A DNA stretch of 64,000 nt from Pleurostoma richardsiae (taxonomy: Eukaryota > Ascomycota > Sordariomycetes > Calosphaeriales > Pleurostomataceae): contig JANBVO010000005.1 in NCBI GenBank assembly GCA_030052745.1, positions 868,001 through 932,000 on the forward strand, given 5' to 3'. Below are positions 1 through 11,200 of this stretch, piece by piece (positions within the stretch are counted from its first letter, which is position 1; every line of letters starts with the position of its first letter). Under the pieces are notes generated by a model that was not told the DNA's origin, ran no database searches, and was given only the letters and a program-made list of their open reading frames with translations. The translations under genes and the position numbers were made by a program.

Positions 1-2531
1 CTCGGCTGACAACGTGCTGCCACGACTTTTCTGGAATCTGGCAGTGAGTGGGAGGGGCAGCAGGGGGGGAACCGAAAGGGGACCAGACGACAGCCGGGGT
101 CTGGAGCTGGGGCCTTGCTTGCGGTGACGTCAAACTGCGTTATCAGCTAGCGGTACCCGTACAGTACAGGCATTCAGACGGGAAGCCGTTCTCGGCCGCC
201 GTTTCGAAAAACGGTCAGATGGAGACGAAGTGGATGGGGCCAACTCCCCCGGTGCAGCTGTTGGCGCCAGTGGAGATTTCGATTTCGATATCTTGCGTCT
301 GGACGGGACCCAGCGAAACGTGCCCTTTTGGTGGTCACAGCAGACGGACCAGCAGCTGTACCGCGACAGAGCTTTGCTCACCGCTCCCTCCGTGCATCAG
401 TGTCGCAGAGCTCGTTGGCGCGTCGGCCGGCTTGAACGCCCCGAAAGCACGACGAGGTGCATATGGAGGGGGATCTGAAGATCTATCGGTCCCCGAGGAG
501 CGGCGGCATCAAGCATGGCGTTCAGCCACCTGGGTGATCCTCTCCGGCCGTGCTGCCAGACAGGCGAATAGGCAAATGGGCAAGCGGTAGCCGGGCAACA
601 ACTTCACATGTCGGCAGACGTCCTGAGCTGCGCTGGGGAAGATGTCGGAATGCTGGGCATCGCTTCCCGGAGCTGTTCTGTGATATCAGGAAGATCGCTG
701 CAGACCGGGAAAAGACATCAAGAATACGACCCGGATGATTCTGCATGTGCACTGGTAGCTCTGCATGCATGCAGCTCTGCAGCTTTTGAAAAGGAGGGCT
801 TTGAGCTCCAAGTTTCCACGCCGGCCGGCTTGGGTGTAGGAGATTGACCCTGCCACTTCATCAAGCAGCTCCTCCGACCTTCCCTTGCCGCGGGCCAATG
901 GCTCGACGCCGAGACTCCGTGAGCTCTTCACGATTTGTGTGCCGTGTTAGACTATCCGTCAGTTCACCAGACATTGCACCATAGGCGGCCGTGCTTAGCC
1001 GTTGACGTCCTGAAAAATCCCTCATGTCTACGTGAAGCTAGACTTGGCTGGTCCACGTAGCACAAAGCTTACCTGCGTTAGCCGCACCGCCACTTAAGGG
1101 GAGCTTTCGAGATGGCAAGTTCTTGTGAGGATGGGATGGAATAGAATGAGGCTCCTTAGGGACCTGTACAGAGCTCAGTCTTTAACAGGCAGTTCGATCC
1201 GACTTGCGAAAGAGACGCCCTCGGCCCTCGGCGACTTGGCGGGGCGGCCAACAACTTTGTCCCTTCATACCATGAGGAACATGCACCTGTGCGCAGAATT
1301 ACCAGTTACATAGTGGTCCTGCACAGCCAACTTCCTAGCTACGGTGGTCGTGGCTGGCAGCCTATGGTATTGGCCCCAGCGAAAGGGGTAGATGGAGGAC
1401 TTCCTCCTCGTGCTCCGCGGACGTGGTTGAAAACTACGGTGTGAGCGCTCTCATATGCACCTACTCCCTAGGACGGGAGCTTGAAGACGGTACGTGTTGA
1501 TGATGGCATCTGCAAGAGACAGGTCAACTGGCTAGAGACAAGCGCGTACGGCAGGCCAATCTTGGTGGAAGGAGTCGTCTACTGCTGCTCGGGATGGATC
1601 GTCAGATACCTCGGTCGAGGACAGAGCTAAAGTACAGCATTCAAGCAAATGCATGCATGTCAGGCATGTCAGTGTGACTGAGTGACCCCTAAGCGGCCTG
1701 AATAAAGGCGGGTAAAATGGAGTGGACGCTCCAAGGGCAGAGAGAGCCTTGTTCACGGTCCGACACTCGTCGGCGGCCTCCCGCTCTATTCACTACCGTT
1801 ACCTCACTCCACCCGCACCGCTCCTACAGCGGTTAGACAGAAACCATGAGAGTCTGTCTACGGCATAGCATGCTGCCCTGCTCTGATGAGTCTATTTGAC
1901 CACTACGCCGACGTCCATTTCCAACCAATTACTAAGGAACACCATCCCTCATCTGGAGACTCCGGAAACTACCAGTTGCCCGCAGAAAACTCGCTGTCTT
2001 TGTTCTGGTTTGTTGGCTGGTCTGCTTCGGAGTCTTCATGCCTCGTAGGAGCACAAGCGCTTTGATGCCAAGCATAGACTGCAGAATCAAAGAATAGGGC
2101 AGACAGGGGTAGGTAGCTTACGGTGTTGGCATTCCTTCTGCATCCACAAATCAAGAGAAGTCAACAGGAGGAACATACATGAAGGCCGCCGAGAGAGTAT
2201 CGAGAGCATCATGAATCCCAGGGCTGCGGTCCTAAAATGTAGAAAGCTGTAACTCGCCAATAGAGGATGTGTGTATCCGTATATTGCGTGTACTTTACAG
2301 TACCACTTACACTAGATGGATTTATCATCATCAGCTGCAGCGTTTCCCCCCCGCATCGAGCCCTCCGTTTTGGCCTCCTGAAATTCCCGGATTACATAAG
2401 GTACTTCAAGGTGACTACCAGGGACCACGCGCCTGCCCCCCTGCGGCCCCAGATATTACCAGTTTCCGCTACTTTAGAGCCTCCATCTCGTTAGACACCG
2501 GCCGTACTAAGTTGAAGACTTGAAGTTGATG
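1..2531. other. Left-end stretch with no recognised gene
   Basis: No open frame here looks like a known protein or joins to a plausible neighbour by splicing. The open frames of 60-180 codons overlap one another on both strands, mostly start at non-ATG codons and have no recognisable domain. Base composition is ordinary, with no AT-rich block, long repeat or terminal inverted repeat. A short run of GGTAC-type repeats lies near 2560-2576. Part of the stretch may be upstream control DNA of the kinase gene. Confidence 0.5.
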
Positions 2532-3452
2532 ATTTTTTTGCCTGCCAGACCTGACTCTGGTACGGGTACGGTACGTACACCTTCATAGGGCAAGGTACCT
2601 CCACGGTACCTGCTCGATCTGTGCGAGATAGGAAGCGCCGCCACTCGCCGTACCAAGCATCGGCTTCACTTTGTTGTCGCCTGCGCAGCTTGTCTGGCCT
2701 CCACGATCGACCTTAAAGACAGTCCCCGTCTGACCGGGCTCCGGCCTGCGCGTGTTCATTATTTTTCTCTCTTCTGTATCCTCCCGCCTAGAGTACGCGC
2801 AGGTAGACATCGAAGACCTTAAAAGGTACTGACCAACCAACCGGACTAAGGTTCTTTGGGTGCATTACCGCCCCGGAGCACCTCGCCTCCTGTTAAAAGG
2901 AGGAATTCGACCGCCGTTCTTGCTATTATTCAACCAACACTCACCCGACTCGACCTGCGCACACTGTTTTGGCGCGCCGCCAGCTCTCCCTCCTCCGCCT
3001 CTAACCTACTAGTAACGCTAGTAGGCCCTTCTCCCATTCTCCCACCCTCTCCGTTACGTATCGACACTGTCCTCGTTCGCCTTCTCCACCGCTCTAGACT
3101 GTTCACCTCACGACCTAAATTTCTAATTTCCCGCACTTTTGCTTAACCTAACCTCAAAACCCTCCTCCTCCCTCTTCCATCCAACAGAGAAAAATCAACA
3201 TCCGGGTTTTTGCTGTTTTGACTGTCCTCGAGAGTTCCCCTGGGCTCTGCCCACACACAAGGCGCGTTCGCCGCCGGCTTTAGCGACTTAGCGCAGATCC
3301 TCCTACATCACTTCGTCACACCCGTCTCGCACTGCGCTGCACAGCCGCTGTCGCCGCCGCCCGCCAACCCTCAACTCACCTACAAGACCTCAGCCCACGC
3401 GCTCAACCCTTTGTCGCCTCCGCAGGACCCTCCATTCACCACACACAACGAC
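2532..3452 (+). promoter_or_regulatory. Probable long ATG-free 5' leader and promoter of the HAL4-type kinase
   Basis: The 921 bases before the kinase start contain no ATG on the plus strand, whereas CAT (ATG on the other strand) occurs about ten times. The last upstream ATG is at 2529. The second half is pyrimidine-rich, with CT-rich runs near 2985-3070 and 3160-3180, as is common around fungal transcription starts. I infer that much of this is transcribed leader kept free of upstream start codons; the transcription start itself cannot be placed from sequence. A leader intron is possible but not assigned. Confidence 0.5.
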
Positions 3453-5045
3453 ATGGCCAGCAATTCAGATGCGAAGTCGACCACGACCGTGGCGTCAACC
3501 TCAGCTTCCTCCCAGCCTTCATCCATCAAGTCCGTCGAGCTGCCCACCCGGTCCCCAAAGCTGGGCGCTCAGAATGGCCAAGCCGCAAATGGCCCTATCG
3601 CACCTGCCGACCAAGTGCCGAGACAAGCCGAGAAGGCTTCGGTCAAGGATCGATTAACACGCATGTTCTCAACAAGGGACACCAGCTCGCGCTCAGTCGA
3701 CTCAAATACCTCGACCCGAAAACCTCAGCCTGGCACGATCTCCCAGAGCCCCTCTGGGTCCGGCAGCACCACCCCGCCCTACCCACAGCCTCCCTCGCGC
3801 AAGCCCTCTCAGACCGACAAGGCGCCCGAGAAGACCGCCGTAGCGGCGACGAAGCCCGCCAAACCCACCAACGGCAGTGTTCATGTCTCTCAGCGATTCG
3901 TCGTCAACCCCGACGTCCCGGGTGGCCATGAGCATCACCTGAAGTCTAGCAGGCGCCAGGAGAAGCTGACGGATATGTTCAAGGGCCTCCTGGGCAAGAA
4001 GATTGAGCAGGTGCCCGACAGCGATCTGTCCCTGGTCTCCAGCTGGGTCGATACTCTTAAGCAGGAGAAGGACAGTCTGGCCTCGGACAAGAAGGGTGGA
4101 CCTAACGCGACAGCTACGCTGGTGGAGAAGTACGGTAAGTGTCAGGAAGTCGTCGGCCGCGGTGCATTTGGCATCGTGAGGATATCGCACAAGAAGATGG
4201 AGGGGCTGGGTGAGAAGCTGTTCGCCGTCAAGGAGTTCCGCCGCCGCCCGGAGGAGACGGAGAAGAAGTACAGCAAGCGCCTGACCGCCGAATTCTGCAT
4301 CTCCTCGTCTCTCCGCCACCCCAATGTCATCCACACCCTGGACCTGCTTAAGGACTCGAAGGGCGATTACTGCGAGGTGATGGAATTCTGTGCCGGCGGC
4401 GACCTGTACACCTTGGTTCTTGCCGCCGGTAAGCTAGAGGTGCAGGAGGCGGATTGCTTCTTCAAGCAGATGATGCGTGGCGTCGAATACATGCACGAGA
4501 TGGGCGTTGCGCACCGCGACCTCAAGCCGGAGAACCTGCTGCTGACGACTCACGGCGGTCTCAAGATCACCGATTTCGGCAATGGTGAATGCTTCCGTAT
4601 GGCTTGGGAGAACGACCCTCACATGGTGTCTGGTCTGTGCGGGTCTGCACCTTACATTGCTCCCGAAGAGTACATCGACAAGGAGTTCGATGCCCGCGCG
4701 GTGGACGTCTGGGCATGTGGTGTTATCTACATGGCGATGCGGACGGGCCGCCACCTTTGGCGTGTGGCCAAGAAGGACGAGGACGAGTTCTACAACCGCT
4801 ACCTTGAAGGCCGACGGGACGAGGAAGGATACGGTCCCATCGAATCATTGCACAGGGTGAGTCGCTGGAGCCTTCAGGCCTATTCAACCATTGCTAACTT
4901 GTCATGTTCCTAGGCTCGATGCCGGAATGTCATCTATTCGATACTCGACCCGAACCCGAGTCGCAGGATCACGGCCTCCCAGGTTCTCAAGTCTGAATGG
5001 GGCCGTGAAATAAAACTCTGCAAGGCCGGCGAAGAGGGCCTTTGA
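3453..5045 (+). CDS. sat4: HAL4/SAT4-type serine/threonine protein kinase
   Basis: Two exons (3453-4856, 4914-5045; intron GTGAGT...TAG with a CTAAC branch site) encode 511 residues. The ATG at 3453 is in good context (GAC-ATG-G) and is the first ATG for over 900 bases. Residues 1-225 are Ser/Thr/Pro-rich and probably disordered. The kinase domain covers about 227-505: glycine loop GRGAFG near 233, Lys260, HRDLKPEN with the catalytic Asp near 356, DFG near 374 and the APEE motif. The block KLTDMFKGLLGKK before the domain and the sequence around the loop are typical of the fungal NPR/HAL5 group, which in yeasts controls potassium transporters and plasma-membrane nutrient carriers. The second exon adds the end of the kinase fold. 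Family is confident; assignment to HAL4/SAT4 rather than a sister kinase is by memory of the family. Confidence 0.9.
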
Positions 5046-6918
5046 CCCGTGTCCCGCCGTTCTTAGGCTGTCAACTGACGGCCGTGAATGGCGGACCATG
5101 CGAACAGGCACGAGAAACGGTGGCAGACTGGCCCTCTGACCCACTGTCGAGCTCGAGGCCGCGGCCTCCTTTTTGGGAGATACCGCGGCGGGCCCTTTTT
5201 TTCTATTCCCACATTGACTGGAAAGGGGGGGCGGCTTCCCGTTTTATGACGGTCATGTCACGTTAGGGACAGCATCGGAGTCTGGTGTTTGCGCCGTCAA
5301 TCTTTGCTGCTTGGTTTTCTGTTTTCCGGATAGGGAGGAATCAAAATTCCAATTTCTGCCCGCTCTTTTCTTTGTTCCCTTCCCAGTTCGCGATGTGTGG
5401 CACATGGGGTTGGCATCACCGGCAGGGCGGAAACCATCTGGTGGCAGATCTGAAATTGCTCCTTTCCCCTTTCCCCTTCCGTTGCGTCTGTCTGCCCGGG
5501 GATTGTGACAGAAGTCTGACATGAGAGTGAATGGTTCGAGGGAAGGACACTCTAAGTAACAGCCATTCTTTCCTTTAAATTTCTCGCAGGAGGATCCAGA
5601 CCTTGGCGAGGAAAGTCGAGAGCTACAGCAGTTGCCGGGAGGCAACAAGAATGGCAGTGGGAGGAAGAGCAGTGGAGGATCGGTAGTCAAAAGGGCACGC
5701 GTTGTTCTAGCTGCTGCTGCTCTGCTGCTGCTACCAGCCGCTACTATCTTAGTGCTACCTTACAGTACTGCAGACTGCCACTGCTAGGGGGGAATGCAAA
5801 TCGCATAAAGCTAAGCTTTGCTTCTGCGACGGTGTGCGGGAATACGAGAGCGTATCTGCTCGAGGCGGGGGTACACACATACACATACGAGGACACACCA
5901 CAGCCGCTTGTGCCGGGAGGGGCAGAGGGCTGGCTGGAGGGCTAGGAGGGCTTGTCGCCTCCCTTTGAGGGTGCTGAGTGATGGGACGGAGCTGCTGACG
6001 TCGGGGCTCTGCTGGCTGCAATGTGGCTTTCAGTTTTGTTTCTAGAACTAGCCCACTCGCTGTCCTCAAATGAAATCCCACGTTGGCAGCAACACCCTTT
6101 ACTCCGTCCCCCTTCCTACTGCTGTGTGGTAAGTGGGGGAGGGAAGATGAAAGGGGATTGACACCTCCCAAGCACCTCGGTCTCGAGAGCCGAGAAGGTA
6201 TCGTGACCTGGTCGCGTGTTATGGCTCAAACCCCGCCTCCAGCTGGGCAGCAAAAAAGAAAACCATTCGCTCCGGCTCAAGGGGGATGACAAAAGGGAAA
6301 GGGGAAAAAGAGCCACCCCTCTCCAGAATGCACCAGAAGGAGAGGCCAGCACCACCACCCCGCCGCCCTTTCCAATGAACAAAAAAAGGCGTTCGATGAT
6401 TTCTCTCTGTATGTGCGCGTGTGCGCGTCAGTGTGCTTGGACGGTAGTCATCCGGTGCTCCTTCAGACACACCTCCCTGTTCCCAGAACTTACGACCCCG
6501 CGGGAAAGTCAGCTCATGCCAACGCGGGGACCAGAGCACACTGACACACACGGGAGCGCGGGGCAAACTGGCTCTCGCTCTCTCCACGCAGCGCAGCGGT
6601 CTATTGGAGGGTTCTGCTTACCTTTGGTACCTACCTGAGCTTGAGCTTGAGGTAGCTGAGCCCCCCAGGCAAACCCTCCCGTCCTACAACTTATGGAAGA
6701 CTCGTAACAGATTCGTGCACCAGGAAGGAGTGAGCGAAAGACCACACCGGCCAAACACCCTCCCCTTCCTCCTTCCCGCGGGGCAAGAGAGGGCGAGACC
6801 TTCCTCCCCGTCCTCCACCTCCTTCGGCTGAGGCCGGAAGCGGCACTTATGGGGTGAGGTCTGAGTGACGTTGAAGGCAGGTAAGTCAAGCTGAACAGGT
6901 GGGAAAGGCGGAGGCGCC

Positions 6919-6942
6919 GGCAATGGCAATGGCAATGGCAGT
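6919..6942. repeat. GGCAAT hexamer microsatellite
   Basis: Four tandem six-base units, three GGCAAT and one GGCAGT. It is in gene-free DNA and has no coding reading I trust. Confidence 0.9.
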
Positions 6943-7182
6943 GGCACCGGAACAGGGTGCGGAATGCGCGGGGTCTCAGGGAAAGGTGAGGCAAGGTAAG
7001 TGTTTCTAGGTCAGAGGTACGGACGAGTACAGCCGAGGAACTCAGCAGCACCTCCCGCCCGTAACGTGGGACACTTCTGGCCTCCGGGCATGCCGGCCTC
7101 CCCCCATTTTCTCCTTTCCGTTTCTTTCAACTTTTGCTCCAGGGACTTCTTTGACCGGAGAAGGATGAAGGGGGTGCCGGGG

Positions 7183-7183
<1 letters not shown>

Positions 7184-7223
<40 letters not shown>
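7184..7223. repeat. (TG)20 dinucleotide microsatellite
   Basis: Forty bases of uninterrupted TG, twenty copies, the longest perfect simple repeat in the window. It lies in non-coding DNA about 1.4 kb beyond the 3' end of the minus-strand gene at 8627. Confidence 0.97.
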
Positions 7224-7225
<2 letters not shown>

Positions 7226-8626
7226 GCGAGCTTTTGAAGCGGAGTGAAGCGCCGGATGGGCCCGCGCCCTGGCTTCTTCGCGCATCACGTCAGCGACGTC
7301 AAATGAGAATAAGAATGGACAAGGCGAATACAGCCGAGACTGCCGCAGCTGGTAAGTAAGGCCTTCCTGTCTTGCATTCAAAGCCGAGTTTGTTCCTGTG
7401 ACACGTCAAGTTTAATGCTCTACTTTGTAAGGAGCCAGCTGGGTTCTAAGAGTTGTGTCTAACAAGGGGGTGGGCGGGCCACCGTTGCAAGCTCGCCCGC
7501 CCTCTTTGTCGACCTCAGCTCCTTCAGCCCTGCAGGGCTGCCAGGGCTGACCTGGATCTGAGCTGATAAGCTTGGGACTGCTGGCTTTTTCTCTCGTCTC
7601 GATGCCGAATGTCAAGCAACTGTTTGGCATGCGTGTCTTTGCCATAGTTAATACTCAGAAGTTCAGACATGACGACATGGAGCTGGCACCTGCTGTCTTT
7701 GTTCTTTGGCAAGTGACAGCTTATCACTTTTCTTCCTATAGCTTCCCCTATGAAGGCAACTCTGGCGAACTTCTTTAACACGTACACATAACATGTCCTG
7801 TTGATTTCTTTCATGTGAACGTGACTTTCATTCCTCTCTCCGCTCTCTTCTCCCGTTTCAGGGAGGGAGATGCTTCTTCTTCAAGATCTCCGAGACGTTA
7901 TAGTCTGGATCTGTTCCCGGCGAACTGCTCGAACTATCATGAACTCTCACCCTCCTGATACCAGCCAGCCCTCCTCCACGTGGGCCTCCTGATTCTCTCC
8001 CACCCGAATATAGTAAGACACAACCTCGAACGCCGAATACCCGACTTCATTATCCCACCGTGGAATATGCCAGCCCACCATCAAGCCGTTCCCGAGGAGA
8101 TATCGGGCTGAGATGGACAAAAAATGAGAGACTCGAACCAGAAAGACCAAAAGCCCTGTGAGGGCCTAAAAAGAGGAGATGTGAAATATACGGAAATGAA
8201 TCGAAGATTCCTCAACCACCCGCTCCGTTGTAAGAAGCCAATACTCTCCCCTACAGGCGAATCCCTGGAGAGATGGATGGGCGAACCCGTCCAAAACACC
8301 TTCCCGTTAGCGTCAGTCAGACAAGACATTAAGTCCCAAGCCCCTTAGATCCCGATTCCTTCTCTCTTGCCACTCAGAAGCAACGCAGGAAATCAGCTGA
8401 AGAAGAGAAAACAAGATGCGCGCCCTTCTTTTCCCCAGTTTTTCTCTTGCTCAACTCAGAAGGGCCCCCATATCATCGAAAGTCGAGATATAGCACAAGA
8501 CGAGCAGAATTAGATCGATGACGCCGGACTTTTCTAGAGGACGATCCGTCAAGGCAAACCCAGGCAGGCAGGGGGTATCGGTTTTGTAAACAAGCATCCA
8601 ATGGCAATGCAAGCACAACCTGGGCT

Positions 8627-10098
8627 CTAGGAGTGGAACAGATCCCAGGCCCTGTCGCAGAGGCGGAGGAACTCCTCCTTCTTGGCCCGCTGCGTCTCCG
8701 GACTGTCTCTGCCCTCGCCGAACGGGCCGCGACGCGTCGCAGACCGGCCATGTCCTAGCGGGGGGCTGCCGCCGTCCTCGTACTCGGCTCTGGTTCGTCG
8801 TTTGCTCGTGCTCCGATTCGCGTCGAACCTCGGGGCTCCTGGCAGCGGAGATGGCGGAGTTGGCGGCTGGTGTCCGCCATAGTGGACAAGCTTTGGCAGG
8901 AGCTCCGGCCTGCCACCAGCAAGTTCTGCCTGGGCTTCCTCGGCTGACTTGAAGTCTCGCGGTCTGCCAGGCGTGGGGGCCTGCGGTGGCGGGGGTGGGT
9001 GGCTGGGCGATGTCAGAGGGCCCCGAGCAGCATTCATGAAGAGCGCATGCCCGCTAGAGTCGGGGTGTCCAGAAAGGCCCTGGCCAAAGACATCGGCAAT
9101 GGGCGGCAACCGGTTATTCGTTTGCGTGGCAGGAACGTGGTGGATATGCGACGTGTTGGAGAGTTTGGAGGGCTGGTTCGTGATGTGCCGCGTCAGAGGA
9201 TGGGGGTTGTGTATGCCCGTGAAGGTCTGGCCAAGGGGCGCAGACTGGATGACTCTCTCGTGGGAGAACTGCTCGTGAGACGGCGCAACGATGGACAGGC
9301 CCGGAGGGGCCTTATTTCGGCGAGACATGCCTGGCGTCTTAGCAGCAAAATGGCCGCTAACCGGATCTTTGCCCGACTCTGTGCCGTCGCCTTTGGCTGA
9401 CTGCTGCTGCAGCCTCGCCTCGATGATGTGCCTCTGCTGCTCGCGGACGGTCATGCTTCGCTGTAATTGCTCCTTCATGACCGGGTCCTGGGTAACAAAA
9501 CCCGGGGACAAGCAGGCCAGCCCCACCTCCTGGATACCAAGCCCGCCGCTGTCGCGAGCGGTCAGTGGCCGTGCTGTTGCAGGTGCGCCAGACGGGTTGA
9601 TCGTGTTCTTCGAGAGGTCTAGCTTCCTGGGGCGATGTCGCGCGTTGGGAAGGTCAGGAGAGCCCGGCTCCTTTTTCACAATAATCTTGGGAGGTCCGTG
9701 AGCACTCCGAGAACTAGGGACGAGCGACAATCTCGTTAGCGGACGAGTTCCATCGCAATTGGTGTTATTCGAAAATAGGATTACACGGGTCTCATCATGA
9801 CGAGAAGGGAATTGAATGGTGCAGGACGTGAGGGAAATGCATATGCTTACGCGCTTGGAGGAGACGACTTTGCCGCAAGTGGTGCTGCGCCCTTGGGGCT
9901 GCCACTGCCAGAGCGAGGTTGTTGTGCAGGCGCAATCGGCGTGGCCGAGGGAGCGGCTGTTCGGTGGGCAGAGGGCGAAGATGTGGCGGACTTGCTCGCC
10001 GTGCTGGCGGTGGGGATGGGAGGGGGAGGTAGATCGGCTCCGAAAGCAGGCCTATCGTGAGGAGCCGGCGAGGGAGCCATAGCGATGGCGGCACTCAT
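8627..10098 (-). CDS. Conserved-looking disordered protein of unknown function (444 aa)
   Basis: Two exons (10098-9851, 9713-8627) joined by a 137-base intron (GTAAGC...CCCTAG with a CTAAC branch site) keep frame and give 444 residues. The ATG at 10098 is the first ATG on this strand for 1.1 kb; a second in-frame Met follows at residue 7. The protein is Pro/Ser/Ala-rich with basic patches. It has a possible sumoylation-like motif (IIVKKEPGSPD), a polyproline run, a central segment RSMTVREQQRHIIEARLQQQ that should form a helix, and a C-terminal tail ending FLRLCDRAWDLFHS that looks like a short amphipathic helix. No catalytic or DNA-binding domain is visible. The ordered tail and helix suggest an adaptor or nuclear regulatory protein, but that is only a guess. 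Confidence 0.75.
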
Positions 10099-11200
10099 TG
10101 TGCAGGTCGAGTTTGTGCGGATGGGGGGATTGAATTTCGGCGGAGGGCGAGAAATCAAGGTGGCCGAACAGCCAACACTCTCTTTGGGTCTGGGCGGGCT
10201 GGGATGCTGTTCCAACACACAGACGCTCTCCAATAAATGGACAGAATTATTTGCCCCGTCTCTTGGATAGATTAACGGGCCAATTCAGCGCGGGCGTGCG
10301 CTCGCAAAAAGACAGCTGCAGCGGAATATATTGCAGGCTTTGCAGAGCAAGGCGAGATCCGCGAGCTGGATTGCAGAGCAGCTCAGTCAGAGAGCTGGGC
10401 GCGTTCCTGCGTGATGCGTCCGTTTGCCTCCGGCAGGCGTCGTGCGTTGTCGCGGCGGGCCGGATTATCAATCGAAATCGGGGGAGGCTGGCGGGCGGGC
10501 GGTTTCTTCGCGAGGGCACAAACACGCACCGGCTGGATCGACTAACAGGATGCCCCCTGCACTAGTTTCCCCGTACGGTAATCGATGGGCGTGCCGTTGG
10601 TCGTCGTTTCGGCCTTTTGGCGCTCGTGAAACACTCGGGTTTGCAGATTCTCCTTTCTTTCCCTTTATTTCCCTCGCCTCGTCTCTCGGATTTCGAGTCC
10701 GTAAACGAACGTGATGTTGGCACCTGAACAATGGGCGCTCGTGCAGATAGGTGATATGCGTGTGTGCCCTTTGACTGATCCTCGGCGGGCGGGGCTTGGT
10801 CTCAGAACCCCTGAAAAGCTCGCGCTTGCCGTCGGAATTAGACTAAAATGTCGGGCGACTTGGGCCGGCTGGAGTAAAGCGCAAGCAAGCAGGCAAGGCA
10901 AGGCAAGCAGACACAGCCGGAAAAGAAGCGAGAGACTCGAGCACCGGCGCCACAGGGACGAAGAGGAGGAGGAGGAAGAGGAGGAAGAAGAAGCACAGCA
11001 GCAGCAGCAGCAGGATGCGCGGGAGAGAGAGAAGGGGTGAGGGTTCAGAAGAAAAAAAGGAGGGGCAGCAGCAGGACGAGGAGGTTAAGAGAGAGCAGAG
11101 AGGATTGTGGGCTGGCTCTGGCTGGGACAGGGGAAGGGGTCAGAAGGAGGGGAGGGGGGCAATTGGAACCAGGCCGCAAGTAAGGTACTCCGCAAGGTCC
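10099..11200 (-). promoter_or_regulatory. Probable 1.1 kb ATG-free 5' leader of the 444-residue protein gene
   Basis: Reading the minus strand toward the start at 10098, no ATG occurs for 1102 bases, while the plus strand carries about eleven. The distal part is strongly purine-rich on the plus strand (pyrimidine-rich on the gene's strand), as expected near a fungal promoter or transcription start. I infer a long leader selected against upstream starts; its true 5' end is unknown. Confidence 0.5.
10960..11013. repeat. GAR purine tract followed by (CAG)6
   Basis: A run of GAG/GAA triplets is followed from 10996 by six CAG triplets. On the gene strand this is a CT-rich tract inside the ATG-free leader, so it is read here as leader or promoter sequence, not poly-Glu coding DNA. 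Confidence 0.85.

Larger units (their letters stand above)
5046..8626. other. 3.6 kb without a recognised gene, rich in simple repeats
   Basis: This lies between the 3' ends of the kinase and of the minus-strand 444-residue protein. Several open frames of 60-180 codons exist on both strands, but they overlap each other, mostly lack ATG starts and show low-complexity Ser/Pro/Arg translations. I see no domain or credible spliced gene. It contains a GGCAAT hexamer run (6919-6942) and a long TG dinucleotide tract (7184-7223). The stretch 6520-7087 also lacks CAT on the plus strand, but no minus-strand gene follows it. Confidence 0.5.

Noticed and set aside
3411-3452. Kinase start 14 codons earlier
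   Set aside because: That position is TTG; the ATG at 3453 has good context and is the first ATG in the leader.
6509-7051. 180-codon minus-strand frame with a Cys-His run
   Set aside because: The Cys-His run comes from the GGCAAT microsatellite; there is no ATG start and the translation is low complexity.
6520-7087. 568-base stretch without CAT on the plus strand
   Set aside because: It resembles the ATG deserts but no minus-strand start codon follows it, and the opposite-strand ATG count is low and partly due to the GGCAAT repeat.
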